Notes: generated by a model not told the origin, from the letters alone. Positions 9,278 to 17,949 are shown, counted from the first letter of the stretch. The stretch: DNA of 64,000 bases from Microbacterium sufflavum (GCF_023091155.1 NZ_JAHWXK010000001.1:868001-932000), one strand, 5' to 3'. Numbers and translations are program-made.

Positions 9278-9534
9278 CGGTCGCCTCCCAGGCAGTGGTC
9301 GCGCACACCGCGGAGCCGTTCGACCTCGGCAGACGCGGCGTGGTGCTGCCGCTCGATCCACTCGTGCAGCGCCCGGAGCGCTGCGGACTCCCACGCCGTG
9401 TCGTCGACCACCGCGCGCAGCGTGCCGACGGCGTCGTTCAGCGCGTGCAGCGCATCGCCCAGATGGCTCGAGGCGCGGATGCGGGCCCAGACGTGCGGTG
9501 GAGTGTCGAAGGTGGTGGCGGTGAACGCGGTCAT
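9265..9534 (-). CDS. Small WXG100-like helical protein
   Basis: The 89-residue product is predicted to be helical throughout with a central VVDDTAWESAALRALHEW. This resembles the W-x-G/S hairpin of actinobacterial WXG100-like proteins, where two helices pack around a conserved Trp. It lacks a C-terminal secretion motif that I can confirm (YxxxD/E is not obvious). The start is set at the ATG preceded by GGTGGAG. It is translationally overlapped with the downstream hydrolase, so the two are likely expressed and possibly act as a pair. No ESX ATPase or EccD gene is in the window. Confidence 0.6.
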   Translation of the reverse strand: MTAFTATTFDTPPHVWARIRASSHLGDALHALNDAVGTLRAVVDDTAWESAALRALHEWIERQHHAASAEVERLRGVRDHCLGGDRWAG

Positions 9535-9683
9535 GGCTCCACCCTGCGCCGGTGCCGACATGGCTCCCGACCCGGTTCGCAGCGCCCGTGAAGAGATCGC
9601 GCGGATGCACAGACGTGCAGGAAGGGCGGGTCCCGCGAGGCCGCCGCTGTGCAGGAGGCGCCCCGACCGGCAGAATGGTCACC

Positions 9684-10196
9684 GTGACAGCCCAGGATCC
9701 CTTCCGCGTGATCTTCGTCTGCACGGGCAACATCTGCCGCTCCCCCATGGCCGAGGTCGTGTTCCGCGACCTCGCGGAACGCCAGGGCCTCGGTGCGCGG
9801 ATCGTCTCGCGCAGCGCGGGCACGGGCGACTGGCACCTGGGCGAGCGCGCCGACCACCGCACGATCGACTCGCTCGCGCGCCGCGGCTACGACGGCTCGC
9901 AGCACCGCGCCAAGCAGTTCACGTTCGCGTCGTTCGCGGAGAACGACCTCGTGGTCGCGCTCGACCGCACGCACGAGCGCATCCTGCGGGAGTGGGCGCG
10001 CGACGAAGACGAGGAGGGCAAGGTCACGCTCCTGCTCTCGTTCGACCCGAACGCGCCGAGCCCCGACGTGCCGGACCCCTACTACGCGGGCGCCGAGATG
10101 TTCGATTCGGTGCTCGGTATGATTGAGACCGCCACGCGGGGGCTGTTCCGCCAGCTCGAACCCGCTCTGCGCCCGCCCCGCACGCCCCGACTCTGA
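9684..10196 (+). CDS. Low-molecular-weight protein-tyrosine phosphatase
   Basis: LMW-PTP family phosphatase of 170 residues. The P-loop is VCTGNICRSPMAE, with nucleophile Cys13 and Arg19. The late catalytic Asp is in VPDPYYAG. These enzymes dephosphorylate tyrosine (or arsenate/arginine in relatives). A link to exopolysaccharide or kinase control cannot be read from the neighbours. The GTG start is preferred to an ATG nine bases upstream because CAGAAT (9671-9676) ends 7 bases before it, fitting a leaderless transcript. It reads toward purB, 23 bases away. Confidence 0.88.
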   Translation: MTAQDPFRVIFVCTGNICRSPMAEVVFRDLAERQGLGARIVSRSAGTGDWHLGERADHRTIDSLARRGYDGSQHRAKQFTFASFAENDLVVALDRTHERILREWARDEDEEGKVTLLLSFDPNAPSPDVPDPYYAGAEMFDSVLGMIETATRGLFRQLEPALRPPRTPRL

Positions 10197-10219
10197 GGGG
10201 CCCGATCAGGAGGACTCCC

Positions 10220-11602
10220 CTGACTTTCCAGCCCTCGCTCCCGCCGCAGCCCCTGAGCCCCCTCGACGGTCGCTACCGCGGTGCCGTCACCGGACTCGCC
10301 GACTTCCTCTCCGAAGCCGGGCTCAACCGCGCGCGCGTCGAGGTCGAGGTGGAATGGCTGATCGCGCTCACCGACCGCTCGCTCTTCGAGACGAGCCCGC
10401 TGTCGGACGCCGACAAGGAGCGCCTGCGCGCGCTGTACCGCGACTTCGGCCAGGCCGAGATCGACTGGCTCGCCGAGAAGGAGGCCGTCACGCAGCACGA
10501 CGTGAAGGCCGTGGAGTACCTGGTGCGCGACCGTCTCTCGACGCTCGGACTCGACGCGATCGCCGAGCTCACGCACTTCGCCTGCACGAGCGAGGACATC
10601 AACTCCGCCTCCTACGCCCTCACCGTCAAGCGCGCGGTCGAGGAGGTCTGGCTCCCGGCCCTCGACACCGTGATCGCGAAGCTGCGCGAGCTGGCGGTCG
10701 AGCACGCCGACGCCGCGATGCTGTCCCGCACGCACGGCCAGCCCGCCACGCCCTCGACCATGGGCAAGGAGCTCGCGGTGTTCGCGTGGCGGCTGGAGCG
10801 CGTCCGTGCGCAGATCGCCGGCACCGACTACCTCGCGAAGTTCTCCGGCGCGACCGGCACCTGGTCGGCACACCTGTCCGCCGACCCCGACGCCGACTGG
10901 CCCACCATCGCCCGCGAGTACATCGAGGGCCTGGGGCTCGGCTTCAACCTCCTGACGACGCAGATCGAGTCGCACGACTGGCAGGTCGAGCTCTACGACC
11001 GCGTGCGGCACGCCGGTGGCATCCTGCACAACCTCGCCACCGACATCTGGACGTACATCTCGCTCGGCTACTTCGCGCAGATCCCGGTCGCCGGTGCCAC
11101 GGGCTCGTCGACCATGCCACACAAGATCAACCCGATCCGCTTCGAGAACGCCGAGGCGAACCTGGAGATCTCCGGCGCCCTGTTCGCGTCGCTCGGGCAG
11201 ACCCTCGTCACGAGCCGCCTGCAGCGCGACCTCACCGACTCCACCACGCAGCGCAACATCGGTGTCGCGTTCGGGCACTCGCTGCTCGCGCTCGACAACC
11301 TGCGCCGGGGACTCAACGCGATCTCGCTCTCGCGCGACGTGCTGCTCGCCGACCTCGACGGCAACTGGGAGGTGCTGGCCGAGGCGATCCAGACGGTCAT
11401 CCGGGCCGAGGTGGTCGCCGGGCGCTCCACCATCACCGACCCGTACGCGCTGCTCAAGGAGCTCACGCGCGGGCACCGCGTCGGCGCGGCCGAGCTCGCG
11501 GCATTCGTCGAGGGTCTGGAGATCGGCGACGCCGCCAAGCAGCGCCTGCTCGCCCTGACCCCCGCGACCTACACGGGTATCGCCGAGCGCCTCGCCCGCT
11601 GA
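10220..11602 (+). CDS. purB: Adenylosuccinate lyase, apparent CTG start
   Basis: PurB catalyses two steps of purine synthesis: release of fumarate from SAICAR and from adenylosuccinate. Family landmarks are SPLDGRYRGAV at the N-terminus, TSEDINSASYAL, the general-acid region SRTHGQPATPSTMGKE, and the signature SSTMPHKINPIRFENAEAN. No ATG, GTG or TTG precedes the conserved SPLDGRY segment in this frame. The first standard start (GTG at 10349) would delete about 43 conserved residues. A CTG at 10220 lies 6 bases after a perfect AGGAGG, giving 460 residues, the normal family length. I therefore take CTG as the start, with sequencing error as the alternative. Confidence 0.9.
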   Translation: MTFQPSLPPQPLSPLDGRYRGAVTGLADFLSEAGLNRARVEVEVEWLIALTDRSLFETSPLSDADKERLRALYRDFGQAEIDWLAEKEAVTQHDVKAVEYLVRDRLSTLGLDAIAELTHFACTSEDINSASYALTVKRAVEEVWLPALDTVIAKLRELAVEHADAAMLSRTHGQPATPSTMGKELAVFAWRLERVRAQIAGTDYLAKFSGATGTWSAHLSADPDADWPTIAREYIEGLGLGFNLLTTQIESHDWQVELYDRVRHAGGILHNLATDIWTYISLGYFAQIPVAGATGSSTMPHKINPIRFENAEANLEISGALFASLGQTLVTSRLQRDLTDSTTQRNIGVAFGHSLLALDNLRRGLNAISLSRDVLLADLDGNWEVLAEAIQTVIRAEVVAGRSTITDPYALLKELTRGHRVGAAELAAFVEGLEIGDAAKQRLLALTPATYTGIAERLAR

Positions 11603-11614
11603 GCCCGCGCGCGG

Positions 11615-13045
11615 TCAGCCGGAGTACGACTCCACGCGGTCGCGCGGCATGAACGACGCCGCGAGCAGGGTGAGCAGCGCGGTCACGGCGACCGCGATGA
11701 ACACCCCGACCGACGCGTGCACGATCGTGCCGGGGTCGTCCGGCCCTGCCCCCTGGGAGATGATCGCGTTCGAGATCGCCCCGAACACGGCCACCCCGAC
11801 CGCGCTGCCTGCCGAGCGGGCGAACGCGTTCATGCCGGTCACGGCGCCGCGCTCACCCCACTCCACCGACGACTGCGCGGCGATCAGGGTCGGCGCCGCG
11901 CTCCACCCCAGGCCGAAGCCCAACACGAACGCGATCACGGCGAGCACGTACGGGTTCGGCCACGACGCGACCGAGGCCAGGACGATCGCCGCGACCGAGG
12001 CGATGCTCATGCCGATCAGCGTGGTGCGGCGGAAGCCGATGCGCAGGTACAACCGCCCCACGTTGGCCGCAGCGATGGGCCACCCGAGCGTGAGCGCGGC
12101 CACGGCGAGGCCCGACAGCAGCGGCACGATGCCGAGCGAGCCCTCCAGGTAGGTGGGCGCGAAGCTGGTCACGCCGATCATGAGCGCCCCCACGCCGAGC
12201 GAGACCAGGGTCGTGGTGAGGATGAGCCGGCGCGAGACGAGCCGCAGGTCGACGATCGGCTCCGGTGCCCGCCGCTCCACCAGCGCGAACAGCACCAGGG
12301 CCGCGATCCCCGCCCCGAAGCACAGCACGCTCGGCGCCGACAGCCACTCCCAGGCGTTGCCGCCCTCGAGGAGTCCGAGGATCACCCCGGTCAGGCCGAC
12401 CGTCAGCAGCACGGCCCCGAGGTAGTCGATGCGGTGCCGTTGCGTCTGCTTCTGCTCCGTGTACCGCCGCAGCAGCACCCACGCGGCGAGCAGGCACAGG
12501 GGGATGTTGATCAGGAAGATCCAGCGCCACGCGTCGAGCTGGGCGAACACGCCGCCGAGGGCCGGTCCGACCACCGACGACACCGCCCACACGCTGGCGA
12601 TGTAGCCCTGCACCTTCGCGCGCTCGGCGACCGTGTAGATGTCGCCGACGATCGTCATCGACATGGGGGCGACGGCTCCGGCGCCGAGCCCCTGGACCAC
12701 CCGGAACGCGATGAGCGCCGGCATGCTCCACGCGAGACCGCAGAGGACCGAGCCGAGCAGGAACAGGGCGATGCCGAGCAGGATGATGGGCTTGCGTCCG
12801 ACCGTGTCCGCGAAGCGCGAGTAGATGGGCACGCTCACGGCCTGGGCGAGCAGGTACACCGAGAAGAGCCACGGGAACTGCTGGTAACTGCCGAGGTCGC
12901 GCACGATGCTGGGCACGGCGGTGGCCAGGATCGTGGCGTCGATCGCGATGAGACCCGTCGAGAGCATCAGCGCCGCGAGCACCGGTCCGCGTTCCGAGCG
13001 GAGTCCGACGGAGGCGCGATCGATGGGGGTGCTCACGTCAGGCAC
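11615..13045 (-). CDS. MFS multidrug-type exporter (DHA2, 14 TM)
   Basis: The 476-residue polytopic protein is a DHA2-family drug:proton antiporter. It shows about 14 hydrophobic helices, motif A variants (SRFADTVGRKP), and motif C-like VGPALGGVFAQ after helix 5. Such pumps export cationic or amphipathic toxic compounds, but the substrate here is unknown. The GTG start abuts a long hairpin. An in-frame GTG nine bases later (STPIDRAS) is an equally good start. It converges with purB across 12 bases. No TetR repressor is adjacent. Confidence 0.85.
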   Translation of the reverse strand: MPDVSTPIDRASVGLRSERGPVLAALMLSTGLIAIDATILATAVPSIVRDLGSYQQFPWLFSVYLLAQAVSVPIYSRFADTVGRKPIILLGIALFLLGSVLCGLAWSMPALIAFRVVQGLGAGAVAPMSMTIVGDIYTVAERAKVQGYIASVWAVSSVVGPALGGVFAQLDAWRWIFLINIPLCLLAAWVLLRRYTEQKQTQRHRIDYLGAVLLTVGLTGVILGLLEGGNAWEWLSAPSVLCFGAGIAALVLFALVERRAPEPIVDLRLVSRRLILTTTLVSLGVGALMIGVTSFAPTYLEGSLGIVPLLSGLAVAALTLGWPIAAANVGRLYLRIGFRRTTLIGMSIASVAAIVLASVASWPNPYVLAVIAFVLGFGLGWSAAPTLIAAQSSVEWGERGAVTGMNAFARSAGSAVGVAVFGAISNAIISQGAGPDDPGTIVHASVGVFIAVAVTALLTLLAASFMPRDRVESYSG

Positions 13046-13046
13046 A

Positions 13047-13086
13047 AGCCGCCCGCCCGCCGGAGTATTCCGACGGACGGGCGGCT
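13047..13086 (-). terminator. Long hairpin between a small membrane gene and the MFS gene
   Basis: An inverted repeat with 18-base arms (AGCCGCCCG at the left end, CGGGCGGCT at the right, two internal mismatches) around a GTAT loop. It follows the stop of the 13095-13457 gene. There is no U-tract, as is common in actinobacteria. It ends one base before the MFS start codon, so it may also mask that start. Confidence 0.55.
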
Positions 13087-13094
13087 GAGGGTCG

Positions 13095-13457
13095 TCACTT
13101 CGCGGTGCCGGAGCGCCCGGGGGCCTGGTCGTCGCTGTCGGGCTTCTCGCCCGGCTCCGCGTCGTACAGCACCGGCCGGTCGATGGTCTTGGTCACATCG
13201 GCCGGGTCGACCGCGAGGATCAGCATCGCGAGGATCAGCAGGGTCACGATGAACGCGGAGCCGCCCACGACCAGGCTCAGGGCCAGCGGCGTGAGCCCTT
13301 CGTACGTGCCGTTCGCGATGGCCGTGTTCACGCGCAGGGTGAAGGCACCGGTCGACACCAGCGTGACCACCATCGCGAACACGCCGCAGCCCAGCGCGAT
13401 GCCGAGCAGGTGGAGCGGACGCAGGATGTCCCGCCGGGTGGGCTTCTCGTCGCTCAT
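13095..13457 (-). CDS. Two-helix membrane protein of unknown function
   Basis: The 120-residue product has a charged N-terminus (MSDEKPTRRD), two strong membrane helices (about 15-42 and 60-83) and an acidic hydrophilic tail (about 85-120). I recognise no catalytic motif or named family. Its ATG overlaps the TGA of the upstream membrane gene (ATGA), so the two are coupled and may form a membrane complex. The long hairpin after its stop marks the likely end of this two-gene unit. Confidence 0.7.
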   Translation of the reverse strand: MSDEKPTRRDILRPLHLLGIALGCGVFAMVVTLVSTGAFTLRVNTAIANGTYEGLTPLALSLVVGGSAFIVTLLILAMLILAVDPADVTKTIDRPVLYDAEPGEKPDSDDQAPGRSGTAK

Positions 13458-14098
13458 CGCTCTCCTCCGTGCTGGACCGGCTCGCTCTGGTCGTCGTGGG
13501 GGACCTCCGGCGCGTCGGCGCGCTTCGGGGTCAGTCCCGCAATGCCGAGGAAGACGGCGACGATCGCCGCGTAACCGCCGAACATGCCCACGCCCAGGAT
13601 GATGCCGGAGAGCACGAACGTGCCCGCCGCGTCGATCGTGTACTCCTGCACGAACCCGGCCGGGATCAGCAGCATCACCACCGCCAGCAGGAGCGTCAGC
13701 GCGCCGACCGTGATCGCGTCGCGGGCGAGCATCCCGCCCACGCGACGCGCCCGGATGCCCGCGAGCAGCTCGATCCCGCCGCTGAGCACCGCCCACGAGA
13801 TCACCACCACGAAGAACACGTCGTCCGTGCGCCAGGCGGGGACGCCGCTCGCCATGCCGGCGAGGGCGCTCACCACGGCGAGCAGGATGGAGGACCAGCG
13901 CGAACCCGCGGGCAGCACCAGCCAGGCGGCCAGCACGTGCACGAGCGCCGTCACCAGCACGAACCCGCTGAACACCGACAGCCCCACCGGGGCGGAGTGA
14001 TCCGACGAGAAGGTGATCATGAGGGCGGCGACGGCCGCGAACAGTGCGCGCAGCAGTTGCACGTGGCGCATGGTGAACGCGCGAGCAGGGGCAGACAT
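13454..14098 (-). CDS. Polytopic membrane protein of unknown function
   Basis: The 214-residue product has about six hydrophobic helices spread over residues 15-190 and a short acidic C-terminal tail (PEVPHDDQSEPVQ). A central hydrophilic turn carries RARRVGGMLARD. It looks like a DUF308/HdeD-like or DUF2127-like small integral membrane protein, but no motif decides this. The ATG is preceded by GGAGGA. An ATG ten codons later (MRHVQLL) is an alternative start. It overlaps the downstream two-helix gene by four bases. Confidence 0.7.
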   Translation of the reverse strand: MSAPARAFTMRHVQLLRALFAAVAALMITFSSDHSAPVGLSVFSGFVLVTALVHVLAAWLVLPAGSRWSSILLAVVSALAGMASGVPAWRTDDVFFVVVISWAVLSGGIELLAGIRARRVGGMLARDAITVGALTLLLAVVMLLIPAGFVQEYTIDAAGTFVLSGIILGVGMFGGYAAIVAVFLGIAGLTPKRADAPEVPHDDQSEPVQHGGER

Positions 14099-14165
14099 GC
14101 AGAGTCCTCCGGGGTTTCCCCCCAGTCTACGCGGGGGCGGGAGACGCCAGCGCCGGGCGGATGCG

Positions 14166-14210
14166 CGTGAAGCCCGGCGGATCTCCCCAGATCGATTGCC
14201 GGGCTTCACG
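14166..14210. repeat. Two-tier inverted repeat in a divergent intergenic region
   Basis: The arms CGTGAAGCCCGGC and GCCGGGCTTCACG are a perfect 13-base inverted repeat separated by 19 bases. Inside them GATCT-CCCC-AGATC forms a second stem. It lies in the 288-base gap between two divergent genes, where a terminator is not expected. Nothing else is recognisable in that gap except the start-proximal promoter region of the 14387 gene. Confidence 0.6.
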
Positions 14211-14386
14211 ACATACGCAGCACGGGGGGCGTCACTGCGTCGGGCCGGACGGTCGCGGGGTCGGGCACCTCCCCCACACGTCAGAGCCCAGTGACCCACG
14301 TGCTCGCTCGGTCCCCTGAAGCGTGCTCGCACGGTCTTATGCTCACTCTAGGGAAGTGTTCTTCACATACCGGACGGGGGGTTGTG

Positions 14387-15319
14387 ATGGAGTACACGAA
14401 CGGTGGCGTGCCGCGCCCACCCGGGCGCAGCGCCTTCGCCAGGGCACTGCGCGACGCGATCAACGCGAGACCCGTGACGCTCTCCTGGCTGCAACGCCAG
14501 CTCAAGGCACGCGGCAACCGGGTGTCGATGGCCACGCTGAGCTACTGGCGCTCCGGGTCTCGCCGGCCGGAGGGCGCGCAGTCGCTCGCGGCCCTGGCCG
14601 ACATCGAGGACCTGCTCGGGCTGGAGGACGCCGCGCTCAGCCGTCTGCTCCGCCCCAACCGCACCGGACCGCTCGGGGTGAGCGGCTTCCCCATCGACCA
14701 CCGCGAGATCGAGCAGGCCGTGATCGACGCCTACACGGCGATGGGCAGCCCGTACCCCGACACGTCACGCGAGCTGACCACGCACTCGGTCACCGACGTC
14801 GACGAGCGGGGCAACGTGTCCTTCTGCTCCACCAGGAGCATCGTGCAGTCCACGACCGGCACCATCCATGCGATCCCGTTCCTGGAGATCATGCCGGGGC
14901 TGCCCTCCCCTGCCCCCATCCTGCGGGCGGTGTCGGGCGGCCGTTTCACCCGCCACTACTCGCACCCGGGCGGCGAGGTGCACGGCGCGCTGTTCGAGCT
15001 GGACGTGCCGCTCGAGGCGCCCGACACGGCGATGGTCGAGTGGTCGGTGGAGTACCCGCCGGGGTCGCCGCCGTCGCGCGACACCGGGCACGCGGTGGGC
15101 CGCCAGTGCCGGGAGCTGCTGGTGTGGACGCGATTCCACCCCGACGCGGTGCCCGACTGGTGCGAAGAGGTCGTGGAGACCCCGGACGGCCGCTCGGTCT
15201 CGCCCGTCCCGCTCACCCGCGGCACCTCCGTGCACCAGGTGCGGCGCGCGTTCGGCCCGGGCGCCCTCCAGCTGCGCTGGGGGTACGGGCCCGCGGACGC
15301 GGAGGTTCAGCCGGGCTGA
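14387..15319 (+). CDS. Helix-turn-helix regulator with a large uncharacterised C-terminal domain
   Basis: The 310-residue product has an XRE-like N-terminal helix-turn-helix (about 12-80; LSWLQRQLKARGNRVSMA then LSYWRSGSRRPE) of the kind found in actinobacterial proteins that pair an XRE-like HTH with a sensor region. Residues 95-305 form a predicted beta-rich domain with no motif I recognise. They contain several conserved-looking Trp and Glu residues (WSVEYPPG, RQCRELLVWTRF). The ATG follows GGGGGG and an in-frame GTG directly upstream. It is transcribed alone and converges with, and overlaps by 13 bases, the rhodanese gene. Confidence 0.7.
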   Translation: MEYTNGGVPRPPGRSAFARALRDAINARPVTLSWLQRQLKARGNRVSMATLSYWRSGSRRPEGAQSLAALADIEDLLGLEDAALSRLLRPNRTGPLGVSGFPIDHREIEQAVIDAYTAMGSPYPDTSRELTTHSVTDVDERGNVSFCSTRSIVQSTTGTIHAIPFLEIMPGLPSPAPILRAVSGGRFTRHYSHPGGEVHGALFELDVPLEAPDTAMVEWSVEYPPGSPPSRDTGHAVGRQCRELLVWTRFHPDAVPDWCEEVVETPDGRSVSPVPLTRGTSVHQVRRAFGPGALQLRWGYGPADAEVQPG

Positions 15320-16146
15320 TCGCCCGTCGCGACCGGACGACCGGGGGTGTTCGACCACTGGCTCCACGAGCCGGGGAACACCCGGGCGTCGATGCCGACC
15401 TCGTGCAGCACGAGCGCCGTGTGCGCCGCGGTGACGCCGGAGCCGCAGTACGCCGCAACAGGGGTGCCGCGGGTGACGCCGACCCCTTCGAGCGTGGCGA
15501 GCACGGTGTCGCGGTCGAGCACCCGGCCGTCCGCATCGAGATGCAGACCGGTCGGGAGGTTGATGGCACCGGGGATGTGTCCGGCCACCGGGTCGAGCGG
15601 CTCGGTCTCGCCGCGGTAGCGCTCGGGCGCGCGCACGTCGAGGAGCACGCCCGACTCCGGGAACGCAGCGGCCTCGTCGATCGTGAGGGCGTCGTCGCCG
15701 ATCTCGTCGAGCACCACATCGCCCGGCTCCGGGATCACGTCGTCGGTCGCGGTGCCGTACCCGGCGGCCGTCCAGGCGCGGAGCCCGCCGTCGAGCACGC
15801 GCACACGAACACCGGCCTGCCGGAGCAGCCACCACGCGCGAGCCGCCGCGAGCCCCTTCGTGTCGTCGTACGCCACGACCGTGTCGCCCTCGCGCACGCC
15901 CCACCGGCGCGCGGCCGCCTGGAGCGTGGCGGTCGACGGCAGTGGGTGGCGCCCCGCGTCCGGCTCGCCGTGCGTGGACAGCTCCGTGTCCAGAGCCGCG
16001 AACACCGCGCCGGGGATGTGACCGGTGAGGTAGTCGGCGTGCCCGGCCTCCGGTCGATCGAGACGCCAGCGCACGTCGATCACGCGGACGGGCGCCTCAC
16101 CGGCGAGGAGGTCGTGCAGTTCGGTCGCGGAGACGAGGTCGCTCAT
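15307..16146 (-). CDS. sseA: Thiosulfate/3-mercaptopyruvate sulfurtransferase, two rhodanese domains
   Basis: The 279-residue tandem rhodanese transfers a sulfane sulfur from thiosulfate or 3-mercaptopyruvate to a thiophilic acceptor. The inactive N-terminal domain (about 5-130) has Asp in place of the catalytic Cys (VAYDDTKGLAAAR). The active C-terminal domain (about 155-275) carries the nucleophilic Cys in AYCGSGVTA. GHIPGA occurs in each domain. CGSGVT fits mercaptopyruvate-type SseA better than the CRKGVT-like loops of thiosulfate enzymes, but this is not decisive. The 3-prime end overlaps the convergent HTH gene. Confidence 0.88.
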   Translation of the reverse strand: MSDLVSATELHDLLAGEAPVRVIDVRWRLDRPEAGHADYLTGHIPGAVFAALDTELSTHGEPDAGRHPLPSTATLQAAARRWGVREGDTVVAYDDTKGLAAARAWWLLRQAGVRVRVLDGGLRAWTAAGYGTATDDVIPEPGDVVLDEIGDDALTIDEAAAFPESGVLLDVRAPERYRGETEPLDPVAGHIPGAINLPTGLHLDADGRVLDRDTVLATLEGVGVTRGTPVAAYCGSGVTAAHTALVLHEVGIDARVFPGSWSQWSNTPGRPVATGDQPG

Positions 16147-16155
16147 GCTGCGAGG

Positions 16156-17862
16156 CTACCGACTCCCCGTGCGTCTTCGGTTCGTCGCGTCATCCGACGA
16201 CACGGCCGAGAAGCGTCGCGGGAAGCGCGCACGAATCAGCGCCAGCGCAGCGGCAAGCTCAGGTGCGCGGAACATCGCCAATGCCGAGACGTAGACCGCC
16301 CCACTGAGCAGACCGATCGCGAACGTCCCGAGAACACCCGGGAGCTTGTCACTGACGAACCAACCAGCCTGACCGCCGAGTGCGAGATACAACGCCCACC
16401 CCGCGAGTGTCGCTGGCACTGCTGCCAAGAGACACCGCGCCAGTGGGCGAACCCAATCTTGGACGTGAAGACCGCCGAGTCTCCGCCGGAGCAACACCAC
16501 CGCGATTGCGCTCTGGCCGATCGACGCGACCGACTGCCCCAGAGCGACGGCTGCTGCAAGTGATGTGACCGGGAGGATATGCAGCTCATGGAGCAGCCAC
16601 GCGAGGCTGGCGGTCGCGATCACGACTGCGGTCTGGAAGAGCGTGAACCAGAACGGCGTACGTGTATCTCCGAGCGCATAAAAGGTCCGCTGCACGATAA
16701 ATAGAACGGCGAGCGGTACCAAACTCAACAAGTAGCAGCAAAGGACGAGAGAGGCCTCCGCTGCATCGTGTGGTGAATTCGTAAAGACGCGCGAAGCGGG
16801 CACGGCAGCCGCGACTAAGGCCGACAGTGCTGCGAACAAGAAGAACCCCAGTGTTCTGATGCTCCGCGAAATGTCCCGCCTCATCTCGGGATATGCGCCG
16901 AGCGACGCGTGCTCGGACAATCGCGTGTAATAGGGGGTTCCGATCGACAGCACGATGATCGAATACGGCAGCATGAAGACGAGCCAGGCATTGCTCATCA
17001 CGGCCGATGCGGCGCCCTGGCCGGATGCCTCGTTTGCGACCCAGCTCTGATAGAAGCCCGCGCCGAGGCTGACCAATGCCATAAGAAGAGTCCAGCTCGC
17101 AACGCGGCCAAGATCGCCCAGCTGGGCGCCCCGCCACCGGAAGTCGATCTCCAGCCGGATAGCGGTTCTCCTCCAGAAGAGAAGGAGGACCAGCGCTTGC
17201 AGGGCAATGCCGCCGGTCGCTACGCCGCCTAGTGACGCGATCATGCCCGGGCTCCATTCCGCCACTCGCGCAAGGTTCTCGCCGAATGCCATACCGATGA
17301 GCAGGAATCCGATGATCGACAAGATGTTGTTCGCCACCGGCGCCCAGGCGAACGGGCCAAAAATGCCCTTGGCATTCAGCACCTCACCGAGCAGCGCATA
17401 CAAGCCGTAGAAGAAGATCTGCGGGAGACACCAATACGCGAACGCGGTGGCGAGGGCGATCTGAGCGGTGTTCTCAGGGCGCAACTGCAAGGAGACCAGC
17501 CAGGGTGCCACAACGACGGCCGCGCCCGTCATCAGCAGGAAAATAGCTCCGCCCATCGTGACCAGCTTCGATACAAACTCCTCGCCGTCTTGGCGCCGCG
17601 ATGCTCGGACGATCTGGGGCACGATCACGGCCGTGAGGATACCGACGGAGATCAGCCCGAAGATGCTGTTAGGAAGTTGGTTCGCCACGGAGAACGCGTC
17701 GGCGACCGCCGATCTGTTCGAGCCGACCACACCGACGAGAACGACCGTCCGCAGGAGACCGGTTACCCGGGAAGCAAGAGTGCCCGCTCCGAGCATGATG
17801 CTTCCGCGTTCCACCCCGACCATCCGCTCCTCGGTTCCGCCGTCGGGGGCCGATGATGTCAC
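16156..17862 (-). CDS. murJ: MurJ/MviN-type lipid flippase, compositionally atypical
   Basis: MOP-superfamily flippase of 568 residues with about 14 membrane helices, matching MurJ, which moves lipid II across the membrane. Typical features are GTLASRVTGLLRTVVLVGVVG at the N-terminus, the ANQLPNSIFGL and GVLTAVIVPQIV region, and the conserved QRTFYALGDTRTPFW helix loop. The GTG follows AAGGAG. Codon use is visibly lower in GC than the flanking genes, with AAA, ATA and AAT codons that neighbours avoid. The normal actinobacterial murJ lies with trxB/parA near oriC, and here it is a lone gene. I suspect a second, horizontally acquired copy, possibly a polysaccharide-unit or antibiotic-resistant flippase. 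Confidence 0.8.
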   Translation of the reverse strand: MTSSAPDGGTEERMVGVERGSIMLGAGTLASRVTGLLRTVVLVGVVGSNRSAVADAFSVANQLPNSIFGLISVGILTAVIVPQIVRASRRQDGEEFVSKLVTMGGAIFLLMTGAAVVVAPWLVSLQLRPENTAQIALATAFAYWCLPQIFFYGLYALLGEVLNAKGIFGPFAWAPVANNILSIIGFLLIGMAFGENLARVAEWSPGMIASLGGVATGGIALQALVLLLFWRRTAIRLEIDFRWRGAQLGDLGRVASWTLLMALVSLGAGFYQSWVANEASGQGAASAVMSNAWLVFMLPYSIIVLSIGTPYYTRLSEHASLGAYPEMRRDISRSIRTLGFFLFAALSALVAAAVPASRVFTNSPHDAAEASLVLCCYLLSLVPLAVLFIVQRTFYALGDTRTPFWFTLFQTAVVIATASLAWLLHELHILPVTSLAAAVALGQSVASIGQSAIAVVLLRRRLGGLHVQDWVRPLARCLLAAVPATLAGWALYLALGGQAGWFVSDKLPGVLGTFAIGLLSGAVYVSALAMFRAPELAAALALIRARFPRRFSAVSSDDATNRRRTGSR

Positions 17863-17949
17863 GTCGCTTCTCCTTCGAGTAGCGAGATGCCCGGGTTTAT
17901 TCGCGGACCCCGTCGGGAATAGAAGCGGGCGGCGGGCGTTGCACCCCGC

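Noticed and set aside
10349..10351. GTG at 10349 as the purB start
   Set aside because: It would remove the conserved SPLDGRY region and lies inside the first conserved helix without a ribosome site.
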